Positions 1-11,255 of a DNA stretch of 64,000 nt are shown here, one piece after another. Each line of letters opens with the position of its first letter. Within the stretch, counting starts at the first letter, position 1. The position numbers and the translations under genes were made by a program. The stretch is taken from positions 1 to 64,000 of the forward strand of contig JAFREE010000115.1 of NCBI GenBank assembly GCA_019400425.1, in the 5' to 3' direction. Origin of the DNA: Hymenochaete sp. R1 (Eukaryota > Basidiomycota > Agaricomycetes > Hymenochaetales > Hymenochaetaceae). The notes under the pieces are model-generated. The model had not been told where the DNA came from. It worked only from the letters and a program-made list of their open reading frames with translations, and searched no databases.

Positions 1-71
1 CTCAGAGGTCTGGGCGGAGCAGAGCAGTCATATGGGGCCTAGTTGGTCATGACAAAAGAGTCCTCTTGGTA

Positions 72-145
72 TCTCTAGGGGTCCTCTAGGGGTCCTCTAA
101 GGGTCCTCTAGGAGTCCTCTAAGGGTCCTCTAGAGGTCCACTAGG
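72..145. repeat. 11-bp minisatellite (GGGTCCTCTAG unit)
   Basis: About six to seven head-to-tail copies of an 11-base unit close to GGGTCCTCTAG are visible, with single-base differences between copies (AAGGG, GGAGT and GAGGT variants). The array ends in a partly self-complementary stretch around CTAGGGGACCCCTGAG. Nothing suggests that it is coding. Confidence 0.85.
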
Positions 146-578
146 GGACCCCTGAGGGTCTGTTCATATTATTTGATCTTATATTTTAAGTCTTTTTTCA
201 ATGTGTGTTGGTAATTTATTTAGTAGTGTATTTTAAGTGTTTACTAAGATTTGTTGGAAGAAAGTATTTAGAATTTTTTTAAGAATATAATCTAATGAGA
301 ATTTGATTGCTTTTTCTTTTAATTATTCAAACTTTTCTTGCAAAGAAAATGGATAAAGTTATTTTCATATTTACTTTGAATTCTATTTAGATTGACTCAG
401 ATATGCATATTTTGAGAATTTTCTTGAAATTTGTGATGAGGTACAGTTTGAACAGGGTCAGTTAAAATTATTACAATTTGTTGTTAAATTTTTATACTTG
501 GAATATTTTTGTTCTTACTTAGAATTTTTTGCGGATTAGTGATGGATTTTTATGATCCAGAAATCTTTATTTGTCTGT
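146..578. other. AT-rich block, no gene seen
   Basis: Roughly 400 bases are strongly AT-rich with runs of T, unlike the surrounding sequence of balanced composition. No open frame is sustained. It could be a decayed transposable-element end or an intron-like stretch, because it finishes with a pyrimidine-rich tract and TAG at about 570-578. I cannot decide between these. Confidence 0.5.
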
Positions 579-2856
579 AGTGAGGGGTGGGAAGAGACGA
601 GACGAAGCCGGGACAGTTTCCGAAGACCCTAAAGCTGTTAAACAGTTCCGTTACGTTCGCAAGACGACGAGCTCAGGCTCTCCACGATAACGGCAGCGGA
701 AGCGGTGGTGGTAGAAAGAAAAGCGCTGACGACGACGAGCAGAACGCCATGGATAGATGAGCAGCTTCTTCACGGCCGACGTGCTCGTCGCTGCACTCGG
801 CTTGGCCGTACACAACTCCTCCAGCCTTTATCCAATCAGCGTGAATTCCTCACGTGTACTGAAGCATCACGTAAGCATTAAACCGTATTCTGGCTCACGC
901 TACTCACTGTAACTCAGCGCTGGTACCTGCGCTGACGCCTTTTCTTTTTCTTTCATTCTCTAACGTCCAGAGCATCAATTCACAGAATGGAGTGTTGCAC
1001 TCACATCACCTTTTAACTATTGTCCGTTTACCGTGGACGTCCACTTGGTGAAATAGAAGCGGCGAACTTATCGCGACCCTTGAAAGATGGTTGAAACGTG
1101 AAAGTTTTTCACGGATATACTTTCGTGGCCCTCCCCTGAAATACAGAATTTGTTTCGTGCATGGATAGTCGGCGGACTCGGACATGGTGAGCGCTGTCGA
1201 ATTGCACACAAAAGGCTATCTTAAATCTTTTTTTTTCATGGTTCGAGCAGTCAGTTTGGCTGTGCGAACCATAACATCGAGTGCCTTATTTCCGACTCCA
1301 GAATGGGGGAAAATTGCAATAAAAATGACTAGGGTCAAAGCAATGCGTCATGCTTACTTTCAGGTCGACGAGCCGCTTCCGAAACACTCGAACTACACGC
1401 GCTGGGCAATAACTTGACCAGGGATAATTCCAAGTGAAAACGGAGAACGACTGCAGACCTGAAGTTTCGCGAATGAAAACCTAACTATGGAGATACTCAA
1501 ACGATAAGCCAGACTTACTGAGCAAGACAACACGTTCAGCTCGTTGAATCGGATGGAAGCTTGGGATTAGGTAGAGCTCAGACTCGCCGTAAATATGCAT
1601 GCTACTATTGAAGCAAGAAGGACAACGGGGAAAGAAGGATGAAGGGTCATAAAGTTTCAGGCTCCGTTTCTTTCTCTTATACTGGAACAAATTAAAGTTC
1701 GAGTCGCACTCACCATCTACCGCTTCATCCCGACCCAGGCTCTCTTGCTTCCACCATGCATACCCGCTCAATAGATGCATTAATTATCGGGGTGCGTAAC
1801 CGAAAGGTACTCCCTCTTGCAAAACCCCTCCACGTTGCATACCCTTCCATTCTCTCGTAACAGGCTTCACCGTTAACCCGCAACCCGTGCTTCAAGCTCG
1901 AGTACCTAATATCATATGAACGGAACCCCTGGGTTTCCTACTCCGCTCCGCAGACACGATTGGGCTGATAGCAGAAGGCGTGGACCGTGAATGCGGTAAG
2001 GACATCCTAAAGGATGCTCCCTTATACCGGAGCGAGGAACCGAGGAGACTTGACCTGGGTAATTTTATTCATCGACTATCTGATCATCGGATGCTGAACA
2101 CTGTTGTCCGACAGGACGCATCGTCCCCTTTATGATCAAAGACCGCGGATTGACGGTGCTCTCGGAGTGCAGTCATCAGTATTCATGAATAGTTCCATTC
2201 GGGGTTACCGAATCTCTGGAGTTTATGGCACAATACCCGTAGGGCACTGAACCTGGGAAGGTCCTTGTCTATAAAGCGCCGGAATGAGGGTGAAGTAAAT
2301 TTCTTCCTTCATAAGAACTGCAAGATGCTTAATATTCTCCTATATCGTCACTCAAGCCGTATTTACTTCTTCATATCTTTCATTGTCTGGTAATAGAATG
2401 AGTATATAGTAAGTTATTGCGTTCACCCGTCAAAACATTCAATCTTATACTAAAAAAACGCACAAATCACGCACTCAAACTCTCTCGATCCAACTTCAAA
2501 CCCGCAACTCCTTCCATGCTAACACTAAGCAGTGTCAAGACAATAGCGGGCCGCAGGGATTGTTTCTTGCCGACGGGGAGCAAGATACGACGCAATCACA
2601 CATAGCGCCGCTTACAATTCGGGTATTACCATCATTCCTATAGTGGAGCCGATGAAATGTCCCTCTTGGGTCGTCCCATCTTTGTGCTATAGCGTGGTGC
2701 TTTGTCTGTCTGACGAGACTGGAATGTAGATGCAACGGGATATTCTTTTCGTAGAAGAAGGATCGGTGCACATCGTGTGGTGCCGTGCGTACAAGACGCT
2801 GTTGGTCATTATGACTTGGATAAGTGTGTAACGGCCCAGTCTTTGTACATGGCGGG
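579..2856. other. Gene-poor region, no supported gene
   Basis: Only short open frames occur on either strand and none shows a recognisable domain. One short plus-strand frame ending at 688-690 is codon-like and is discussed among the rejected items. The remainder is unassigned intergenic sequence upstream of the DUF6533 gene. Confidence 0.5.
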
Positions 2857-2864
2857 TATAAAAG
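2857..2864 (+). promoter_or_regulatory. TATA box of the DUF6533 gene
   Basis: TATAAAAG lies 52 bases before the chosen start codon at 2916. This spacing fits a fungal core promoter with a short leader and supports the start of the multi-exon gene. Confidence 0.6.
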
Positions 2865-2915
2865 AGAGCAGCTTTGTGAAGGGTGATGAAACACATGTAA
2901 AGGACGAGTTACAGT

Positions 2916-4561
2916 ATGGCTCACTCCGTACAAGATGCCTCTTTTTACGTCGATGCAGGCGCCTTGCCCGCGCTGGTCAAATACAACTACATCGGAGGTT
3001 ACTTCTCTACTGTGGTTTCGACAGCCTTAGTTTGGGATATTAGTGCGTATCTCACTATTTGCGAATTTTGTGACTTGTCTTATGCTCGTTTTTCAAGTTT
3101 GTACGACTGAGAAAGAGGTACGGTCCTTGGCCTCATAACAATGCGGGTCATTACTTACAATGACCGATCCGATAGGTCAAGTACTACTGGGTATGTCTCT
3201 TAACTCTCTTTTTACTTAAAAATTTGTAAATAGTCGTACTGGAATAGGTTAAATCCCGACATGACAAACGTTATATACTTTCTCGTACGTGATCGACGTA
3301 TGCCGCTAAGATTGTACGAAATTTGACAAGAATCACTTGATAAGAACCGATACTGCGGAGCGCTAGGTGCTATATTAAATGTCGTTGGTATGTCTTTGGT
3401 GCATTAGAGTTAAGTGAAGTGTAATGATTGATTTTGCACTTACTTTATTAGATAATTCCTTTAATGCTACGATGACGCAGTAAGCATGAATTTCCGATTC
3501 TTTTTTTTTCCGCTCTGAAAAACGTTTATGCAGATGTAGGCTACATTTAGTATAGCCACGTTCCTTTTTGTTGACATTTACAACAGGCCGGTTCTATAGA
3601 TGGATTCCCCACTTAACGTGTCAGTATAATTATTTGCTTCCCATTCAAAGACTTCACTGATCATAGAATAACAGACTCACTCACAATCCTTTCGATAGAC
3701 TGTAAGCCATCAATATAAGATCTATCGCTCAGTATTTCTTATCTTAGTGTCAGATATTCTGACTATTAGAGTATTGGCATTGTATGGGAAAGGTTGGTTG
3801 CTGGTCGCTTTATACTTTCCAGAACTCTAATACTTTGCGCCCCAGAAAAGAGACTTTCCTATTGTCTTTACACACTATTTCTTCTTGAAGCTGTGACAAA
3901 GCTAACAATGGTGATATATATCGCAATAAACGAACATAGTGCGTGTTATAAAGCCCGGATCGTATCGAATAAACTCTCATGATAGATTTTTTTAGTCGTT
4001 GTTGTAGGTCCATCTGAAGTTCTTACAGCGTGTGCTCACTTCGGGTCAATGCCTTTAACCACCTATCTTATCGATTGGTAAGATCACCTTCTTTTTATTC
4101 GCAACCGCTGTCCATAACATGTACTTTGTAGGTTAGTTCCTCTCGGGTTTGGAGCTTTACTCATGATACTTGCGCTATTGAAGGCCGCCGAGTTCTGGAG
4201 GAAACGAGATTATTATGGGACACGGCTAATTAAAGTGTTAATCAAGGACCAGGTCGTGTATTTTGCACTGTACGCCGATTCAGTGTCTCCGCCTATGTCT
4301 TTTGTCCTGATAAGATAAAGCGCTATGTCATGCTCTCTTTTCAGCATTCTAGGAGATTTTTACGCGCATGGCAATCTAATCTTATCAGGAATATTAAATG
4401 GGTTAGGGAGCCCCACGCTGCTATGCATTCTGGGTAGTCGAATATTCTTTAATGTCAAGGAAGCGGGGGAATACGGAGTGAACATTGGAACTGACTGGGA
4501 CTCGCACGGCATCAGTGAGATTGGGTTTTGGGAACCACAAGATACTAAGGATAGAATTTAG
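2916..4561 (+). CDS. DUF6533-domain multi-pass membrane protein (many introns)
   Basis: The family is a basidiomycete multi-pass membrane protein of unknown function. I reconstructed exons 2916-3042, 3098-3117, 3176-3190, 3234-3284, 3345-3387, then 3733-3792, 3846-3938, 4008-4077, 4132-4269 and 4345-4561. All have GT-AG borders and compatible phases. Family landmarks appear in order: a first helix ending WDI then EKEV before a W, FLNRY at an exon junction, DILTIRVLALYGK, a helix starting KRLSYCLYTLFLLEAV, KVLIKDQVVYFALI, and the C-terminal LLCILGSRIFFNVKEAGE. The part between 3388 and 3732 should carry a cysteine-containing loop and helix, but I could not fit an exon set with consistent phase there. 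Either a small exon is missed or the gene is damaged. Exon 3 (15 bases) is also provisional. A TATA box 52 bases upstream supports the start. Confidence 0.8.
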
Positions 4562-5061
4562 TAAGTCGTACTGCGATTTTCTGTCATCTGACAGGGACTT
4601 AACTTGGATGCCTGATACCAGATCGTAGCTTTAGGTTCTGGTATTCGTCACGGTGTCATTGATGCTTGTTCGGTGTAGTCCTTCCTTCGTTTCCATCAAT
4701 GTGCATATTTAGAGAATAATTTATTGCCAAAGGAAAAGAGTGAAGGGAAATAGGCGCTTCAAAATGATGATACTTGCGTGATTCGGAATTCACTGCGGTG
4801 TGGCTCACCGGTCGACCAGCGGACGGCAGCGGACATTCAAAAGTTTCACTTTGCGTCAATATAGCGCTATACTTTGCTAATCCTTTCTACATCGACCCTT
4901 AGAGCTGCTAAATGACACGAAAGACGATCGTAGAAAGCATGGTGGAAGTGTTTATCATTCGGATCGAAGTTTATATTCAATAACGAGTTTTTTCTCGCAG
5001 AGCGAACTTGTACTCCTCTTTTCCAGAACACCGGGAATGACTGCCATCATCTTTTGACGAG

Positions 5062-5654
5062 CTTCGTGGCGAGCTCACGACGCTTCGGAACTGGGTCGAA
5101 AGCGAGATTGAAAAGATTCGCTCTGCACATCGGAGCGCTGACTCCGTCGCTACGAGTTCTGCTTTGTCTGAGGCCGAAGCGATTCGACTCGCCTTGATCC
5201 AAAGTAAAGACATCGAATACCTCCCGGTGAAGCCTAGAGGGACATGCAGCGACTAATTTATTATTATTATTTTGCAGGAAGCATTGATAAAAAAATGGGT
5301 GATACGTGAAACTTTCCAGGCGTTGAAAATCAGCATCTATACTACCTTCCATTTTGCGATTGCAGATTGGCTTGTCGTACGTGGAGTAGAGGGCGTGCCT
5401 ACTAGGTACACCAACTGCGCGAAGCACAGATTAACTACGACATAACGAAAAGGTCAGAAAAGGGTCTTTATGCGCTTGGCTCCTTCTCCAGTAGATTATA
5501 CGAAACTCCGCGCCAACCGAAAGCAAGTGTCGATACAGTTCTTGAGCAGCCGAATTCGGGTCTCTTTCATCCTCTGTTTTGTTGGATATACGAGGCTTTT
5601 GAACGATATCAAATTCAGGTTCTAGAACTTAGATGGATTGTCAGTATTGAGTAG
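5062..5654 (+). CDS. Possible spliced gene (3' part), unknown protein
   Basis: Three plus-strand blocks join in phase 0 through canonical GT-AG borders: 5062-5226, 5278-5376 and 5430-5654, ending in TAG. The reading is codon-like. It begins LRGELTTLRNWVESEIEKIR (charged, helix-forming), continues EALIKKWVIRETFQALK, and the last block is open for 74 codons before the stop. The 5' end is not found; a possible initiator at 4912 cannot be joined convincingly. A minus-strand open frame (5047-5427, 126 codons) competes for part of the region but shows no domain. I recognise no family. This could be a real gene, a decayed copy, or chance. Confidence 0.3.
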
Positions 5655-5893
5655 TTCAGCTCAGAGGTAACGCAACGCAAAAAGGGAAAAGAGAAGCTGA
5701 ACTAGGTGAGCGCGAGGACTTAGCCGCCGTTTCTCGTGAATCTCTGCCCATCTTCATAGAGTGTATTTACCTTCGGTTATGTGACTGTGTCATTTCTTAC
5801 CAGTCTCTTTTCTTGACCATTTACCTGACAGTCTGCTTGGAGCAGGGTCGAACATAAAACATACACACATCGTTTTATTTATCATTGTGAGCA

Positions 5894-6214
5894 TCATGGA
5901 AACCATTCATTAATCTCTTTTCTCCTCCTCTTCAACTCCGCCAGCGATCCCTCAGCATCGGCAAGGGATTTTTCTCTTTTTGAAGTTCCCTGTTTGTTCT
6001 CCCGACAGGAAACCAAGCTCCCCATCTGATCCTTTAAGTCTTCGTAGACTACTCCGGCAACTTCCTCAAGTATCTGTAGCTCCCTTAGACGACTCCTTCT
6101 GGGTTTAAAGAGACCAGTGCGCTTGACGTTTGTATTAAGTGGCTTTGTTTGACAATCCCATTGTCTTTTGAGGTTGTTGTAGCGGGTGTCGAGGTCATTG
6201 GCGTTCTGAGCCAT
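5894..6214 (-). CDS. Small hypothetical coiled-coil protein
   Basis: A single-exon open frame encodes 106 residues and starts MAQNANDLDTRYNNLKRQW. It is rich in Lys, Arg, Glu and Leu, and the C-terminal half (around SLADAEGSLAELKRRRKE) looks like an amphipathic coiled coil. There is no signal peptide or membrane segment. A TATA-like TATATAAAAA lies about 72-80 bases upstream of the ATG on the same strand, which supports expression. I do not recognise the family, so no function is assigned. It sits 390 bases beyond the stop codon of the large cysteine-rich gene, on the same strand. Confidence 0.5.
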   Translation of the reverse strand: MAQNANDLDTRYNNLKRQWDCQTKPLNTNVKRTGLFKPRRSRLRELQILEEVAGVVYEDLKDQMGSLVSCRENKQGTSKREKSLADAEGSLAELKRRRKEINEWFP

Positions 6215-6285
6215 GTCTTTGGGAGTTGCGCACCGTAGTCTGATGTGATGTGGGAATCACGGTTGTTCTTGAGGCGCAATGCAGA

Positions 6286-6295
6286 TTTTTATATA
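6286..6295 (-). promoter_or_regulatory. TATA-like element for the small coiled-coil gene
   Basis: Read on the minus strand this is TATATAAAAA, about 72 bases upstream of the ATG at 6214. Position and sequence fit a core promoter. Confidence 0.45.
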
Positions 6296-6601
6296 CGATA
6301 CATTGTCTTCACTTTGCGTTTCGTATGATGTATGGAGGACTCTTGAAACTGGTTTCACTCTGTCTACTATCCTCATGTTGATACAAGCTATGAATACCCG
6401 TAACTTTACTCATGAAGGGATTGTGAGAGGAACAAAGATATGAGTAGTCTGTGCAATTACGAAACGATACAATAATCAAGATACAAGAATCAACGTAAAT
6501 CAAAATAAGAAGGGTGCTTGAAACGAACGAACAAAGTCCAGAGTAAATCAAGTAAAAGAATAAACTAGTTAGAAAAACGGGTCCCGTCGCACGCAACCAG
6601 A

Positions 6602-9600
6602 CTATCGTCTAAATGGATTCTTTGAAGCGCTCCCATTACTGCCGCCTGTGTACGTTGGTCTCAGCCATGACTCAAGTTGTTGATTTTGCTGGGGCTCTCG
6701 GTATCCATATCCGTACTGTACTCCATACCCATTGCCACCTACATTTGTCTCGCCCACATCGACAAGCCCGTAATCCGTCGCGGGACCACCGAGCGGACTC
6801 CGGCTCCGGCTTCGGTTGAATTGTCTTTCTTGATAACGTTCGTAATCGTCACGGGTTCGGATAGATGAGGCATATTCCTCAGCGAGCGTTGGGCCTCTCG
6901 TATTGAGTCCGTGCCGACTGCTACTCCGGGAGTGGGAACGTGACTGCCCGCCAGTCGAGTAGCTTGACGATGTATATTCCGAAAAGTGAGATTTCAGACC
7001 TGGCCGGCGGTTGCCCTTGTCGAGGTTTCGTGCTTTGAGTGACATTGGGTCCTTGTTGAAGCCATCCGAAGAAGTATATGGTACGGGGATTGCAGGGACT
7101 GGTGGGGCGCGGTGCGGTTGACGCGCATCAGCTGTTCGGCGTTGCTGACCTGTGAGATATGTATACATCGACTCATCGGACATCGTGTTCAAATCCACGT
7201 CCCTTTGTCCATCCCGTTGACGAGTCTTCTCAGAGTCATGGGCCCGGTCATGATGGTGGCGGAAAGAGCGGGATTTCCAGCTTGACTTGCGAGACTTGGC
7301 GTCATAGTCGTTATCACGACGAGATGGACGGTAGCCTGGAGGATAATAGCTGGAGCGTGAATCGTATGTTGTCATGCTTCTGGCTTGAGTACTCGGCGCT
7401 CGTGCATACGAGTCCAGAAGTCTATTGACGTCCATCTCGCTTCTTTGCCTCCCTCTCCCTGCTTCCACGTCTCCCATCTCTACCATACCATCATGATTTT
7501 CCACATCACCATCTTGAAGGGCGATGGGGCCCGTTCTGGCTTTCCTCCTATTCCCGAGAGCCCGTTCTCCGATTGAATGTCCGAACAGTCTCTCGCCAAA
7601 CCGTACGACCCTCTCCCGCCACGTCAATGCATCATCGAGCTTGCGCTTTTTCGCAAATTCCCTCGTTTTTGCTGCCCGCTTCTTCCTCATCCGCCGCCTC
7701 CAGCAAAGTAGTAGACACAAAACAACGAATGCGCAGCCGAGAGCCATGAGGAGAATTTGCCACCATTCGAGGCCTGACGATGACTTGGTATTTGTTGGGG
7801 AATCAAGTCCGGTGAGGGTGGGTAATGCCGCAGAGCCCGTAGCGGTGGTGTCAGGTGCGGGAATAGCGACGAGATCGCTAAGACACGCGCCCAGCCCAGA
7901 TACGACAGACGTATCGCTCGTACATGAAGCGGTGACACATTGACCGCCTCGGAGGACGCTATTCCCATCCGAGCAGCTGAGACAACTTGAACTTCCTGCG
8001 CCGGAACAAGAGGAGCAAGAGCCATCACACGCTTTGCATGATGCGCTCGAGTTGTCAAAGTACTCAGATTTGCTGCAAGTTGGGAGGCAACGACCATTTG
8101 ACAGAACGGGTCGGTTGGACGGGCATGTCGAACATTGGTTGAAAGCGCCGCCAGAGCAGGTCGCGCAGTCTGGATGACAGACGACGCAGGCTCCGGATGA
8201 TGAAAAGGTATTGGAAGAACAAGAAGTAACACAAGTGCCACCTGAGGCTAGCTTGTTGCTACTGCAGGTAAGGCAGAACGTCGAGGAACCTGCGCATGTG
8301 CCGCATGATGAGTCGCACGCGGTACAAGTGATATTGTCTTTCGGGTCGAGGAATGTTCCGCTCGGGCAGCTTTCGACGCAAGATCCATTATTAAGAACGA
8401 ACCCGGGGACGCAGCCGGTACATTGAACTTGGTCGATCGTGCTGGCAATGGAGAACGCTGGTATACCGCATGACGTGCACTTATCAGGGCACGCCTCACA
8501 TTCCTTCTTGTTATTATCGCCGACGAAACCGTTGCTAGTCGTGAGCCCTGTCTGACAGACACCATTGGCATCCGTAGAGACGCAAGTTCCATTGAACTTG
8601 TACTTCCCCGACGAGCACACCACACAATCATTAGCAGTTCCACCTGAACACGTGCTGCAGGTCGCATCACATTGGGAGCATGAGCCCCCGTTCGCGAAGG
8701 AACCATCGGGACAGACCGTTCCCGTGTTCGTAGACGAAGTCGGGGGATTACATTTAGTCGAGTCCGTCGATGAAAGGGTAAATCCAGATTGGCAAGCTGA
8801 ACAAACTCCCGAAGAAGCTTGGCATTTTTGACAGCCCAATTCGCAGACTGTAGTTGTCATTTTCTTTTCAGTATTCACTTAATTTAGAGAGCTAGTATGA
8901 CGTTGTCGCACCTTTGCAGGACCCGTCGTCACTCAAGAAGAATCCATCCGCACACGACGCGCATTTCGTTCCATTGGAACTATCGATCCAACCCGCATTG
9001 CACACACAAGACCCATCACCCTGACACTGCCCATTCAAGCAAGAACAGTCCTGCTCCTTTGTCTCCACTTTCAAACAAGCTCCGGTCCCTCCAATCCCAT
9101 CATCACATTCCGCGCAGTCGGAAGGGCATGCCTGGCAGCTGGGCCCAAAAAAACCGGAATTGCATATTTCACAGGAGGAGCCCGAAAAGCCAGGAAGACA
9201 GGCGCAAGAGCCTTGGGAAGTGCATACCCCACCACTTGAACATGGCGTGCTGCACGAGCCACTTTGAATCTGAGAAAGTGTAAGGCCTTCGAGAGATCCG
9301 GGAAGCTGAGATACATCCGGCGAAGCATCCCAAAATATGAGGCGGTCACTGGAAGTCTTGACCTCGGCCCACGTGTTGGAAGAAAGAAAGAAAGATGATG
9401 CGTCAATGGAGGATGAGACGTTCGATGCGTTTGCGCTCGAGGGCAATTGAACATAATTTGCGGATCCAGTGTAGTTCGTAGCCGAGTAGAAAGCTATGCC
9501 AGGCTGGAGTTGAACGGATAATGGGAGGCTGATGCTGCTTGAATTCGAGAACCCTGGAGATCCAGAAAGCGATGCGGATGATGTCGTCAAGATCGAGTGA

Positions 9601-9875
9601 AGAAGTTGCGGGTTCGTTGACTCGGTGTACTGCCCAGGCAGCAGGATGGGTTGAGCTGGAGCGCCTGGGGCGTTTAACGTTCCACCCACTATGTCCTCGT
9701 CAGTTTCTCTTATCCGCATCAATTCAAAGCAATAACGCTCACACGTCAAGTCCGAGAATCCCTGCACGCATTGTCCTGCAATGCACACGACCTTTGAAGA
9801 GTTCGTATCCTGGGAGATTGCATCTGCAATAAAGACGAAGAAAATAACGTAGATCAAGAAGGAGCTGGCGAGCAT
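6602..9875 (-). CDS. EGF/furin-like cysteine-rich receptor-type membrane protein
   Basis: The spliced product is about 1051 residues from exons 9875-9743, 9688-8912 and 8847-6602. Intron 1 (54 nt, GTGAGC donor, CTGAC branch) and intron 2 (64 nt) restore the frame exactly. The protein starts at MLASSFLIYVIFFVFIADA, a clear signal peptide. A Ser/Asn-rich N-terminal part is followed by EGF-type repeats (for example CACLPGFSGSSCEIC) and a long series of CxxC furin/growth-factor-receptor-like repeats (CxxCxxxCxxC spacing). A single membrane helix (WWQILLMALGCAFVVLCLLL) is followed by a basic stop-transfer RRRMRKKR. The cytoplasmic tail of roughly 360 residues is rich in Ser, Arg and Tyr. This is a type I membrane protein with a cysteine-rich ectodomain. 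Comparable proteins are common in basidiomycetes as growth factor receptor domain-containing proteins of unknown ligand. There is no kinase domain. Confidence 0.85.
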
Positions 9876-10490
9876 GTCGGTGTCGTCGACCAGCGAACGA
9901 AGTAAGTGCAAGGAGGGGAAAGTCGAAGGTTGTGGTGGTTGAAGGACAACCCTGCAAGGAGGGCTCTGCGCTGCATTCCTGAAGATTTTATCATAATGCT
10001 GGAGACGACGGAGACAGAGAACAATAACAGACGGTTGTCCAAGGGAAAGAACAAAGGTTCTAGTGTTCCCATATACAGACTGTCGATCATGCTTATATTT
10101 CGAGCTACGATTTCTCACGCTTAGAGCCTGCCCCCATATGCTGCTTGGCGATTTGATTTGACTTCGTCGTTTGCTTTGTACTCGTTTTCCGACCATTTGT
10201 CTCTCTTCGAACCGAGCGATCAAAGTTAACAAAACCGATGAACCAACGGAATTCAACCAGTTAGCAGCATATTTCCTTCCCCTGGCAATAGGCTCACTTA
10301 TTGCCACACGTTGGCTTTGACTTTAAACAACAAACTGAAGATTTTTGAATAAGCCAATTCTAGCGAAGGCGACGTACATATTTCTGTTTGCGCCAATGAA
10401 TACTCCATCTGAGAAAATGTACGAGGTGAGTGCCAATCAGGACACGCTCGTGGTGATGTGAGGGAGTAACTCTATTGAAACCATTTCCCT
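9876..10490. other. Intergenic, 5' side of the cysteine-rich gene
   Basis: An upstream in-frame extension is open to 10307. It lacks coding character and begins before a clear signal peptide, so I treat it as promoter and leader. No other gene is seen. Confidence 0.5.
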
Positions 10491-11255
10491 TCAACCCCTT
10501 CCCTTTCCTTTCCCTTTTGCACCACCAGTATGTTTGGTAAGGATGGTCTTGTCAAACTGGTCTGCTTTACCGAATCCATCTAATGCAAGGAAGGCTCTCT
10601 TGGCGTCCTCCAGGATGCGAAGATATTTTAGGACCTCCAAGGGTGCGAAGAAGATTCTCCCGTCGAGTACCTCGATGAGTGTGGATTCTAACTGTCTCGG
10701 CTTCGCTTCACCTAGGATACTTTGGAGCGTAACGAAGAGGAATTTTTCAGTTTCGGCTCTTTCTTCACCATTTAAATGATTAGACAAGATCTGAAGGATT
10801 GTCGTTTTTTGGTCGCCCATAGGTTCAACTCCATACTTCATGAGCCATGCACCGAGGGCCTGGTCCGCAGCTGTGTCGATTTCGAAATGTAGCTGTCGGA
10901 TCAAGCCTTGGATGGAGGGTTTTTGAGAGCGGACAAGAGCGTCACCGCGTCGGATGGAATGAAGCTTCTGAGCCAAGTCGTGGAACGCTTTACTCGTTCT
11001 AATGACCCTAGCTAGAGCATTGACTTCGGCAATGCGACTGTTCTGCTGCATCTGTTCCGCCGAAAGGCCATCCGTGATTTGGGGAAGCCTGGCAGCATAT
11101 GTAAGAGCAGTTTTCTCCTTGGAGTCTAAGGCGTTGTAGATATTGGTGAGTGTCAAAATGTCGACTACAGCGTTTATGAAGAGTTCAGGAACTTTTGCAC
11201 AGTGCTCCTCGACGCAACCGCAGATAGCGTTCGACAGCTGTACTACGTCAGTCAT
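10491..11255 (-). CDS. Tandem unknown family, copy 1 (KGKGKG tail)
   Basis: A single-exon gene of 254 residues from the ATG at 11255 (MTDVVQLSN). The frame stays open to an ATG at 11327, but the extension is weakly supported. The protein looks all-helical and soluble, without signal peptide or membrane segment. It carries LRR-free helical text such as LIRQLHFEIDTAADQAL and KYLRILEDAKRAFLALDGFG, and ends in a Gly/Lys tail (AKGKGKGRG). It is closely similar along its whole length to the next gene (12128-12886) and more distantly to 13456-14220. All three are on the same strand, indicating tandem duplication. I do not recognise the family or a function. Confidence 0.75.
   Translation of the reverse strand: MTDVVQLSNAICGCVEEHCAKVPELFINAVVDILTLTNIYNALDSKEKTALTYAARLPQITDGLSAEQMQQNSRIAEVNALARVIRTSKAFHDLAQKLHSIRRGDALVRSQKPSIQGLIRQLHFEIDTAADQALGAWLMKYGVEPMGDQKTTILQILSNHLNGEERAETEKFLFVTLQSILGEAKPRQLESTLIEVLDGRIFFAPLEVLKYLRILEDAKRAFLALDGFGKADQFDKTILTKHTGGAKGKGKGRG

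Noticed and set aside
579..690. Possible terminal exon reading DEAGTVSEDPKAVKQFRYVR
   Set aside because: There is an acceptor-like TAG before it and a stop at 688-690, but no upstream coding sequence in the AT-rich block and no recognised family.
1240..1275. tRNA-like GGTTCG...CGAACC pair
   Set aside because: It forms only a simple inverted repeat. No acceptor stem, anticodon arm or A/B-box arrangement fits a tRNA.
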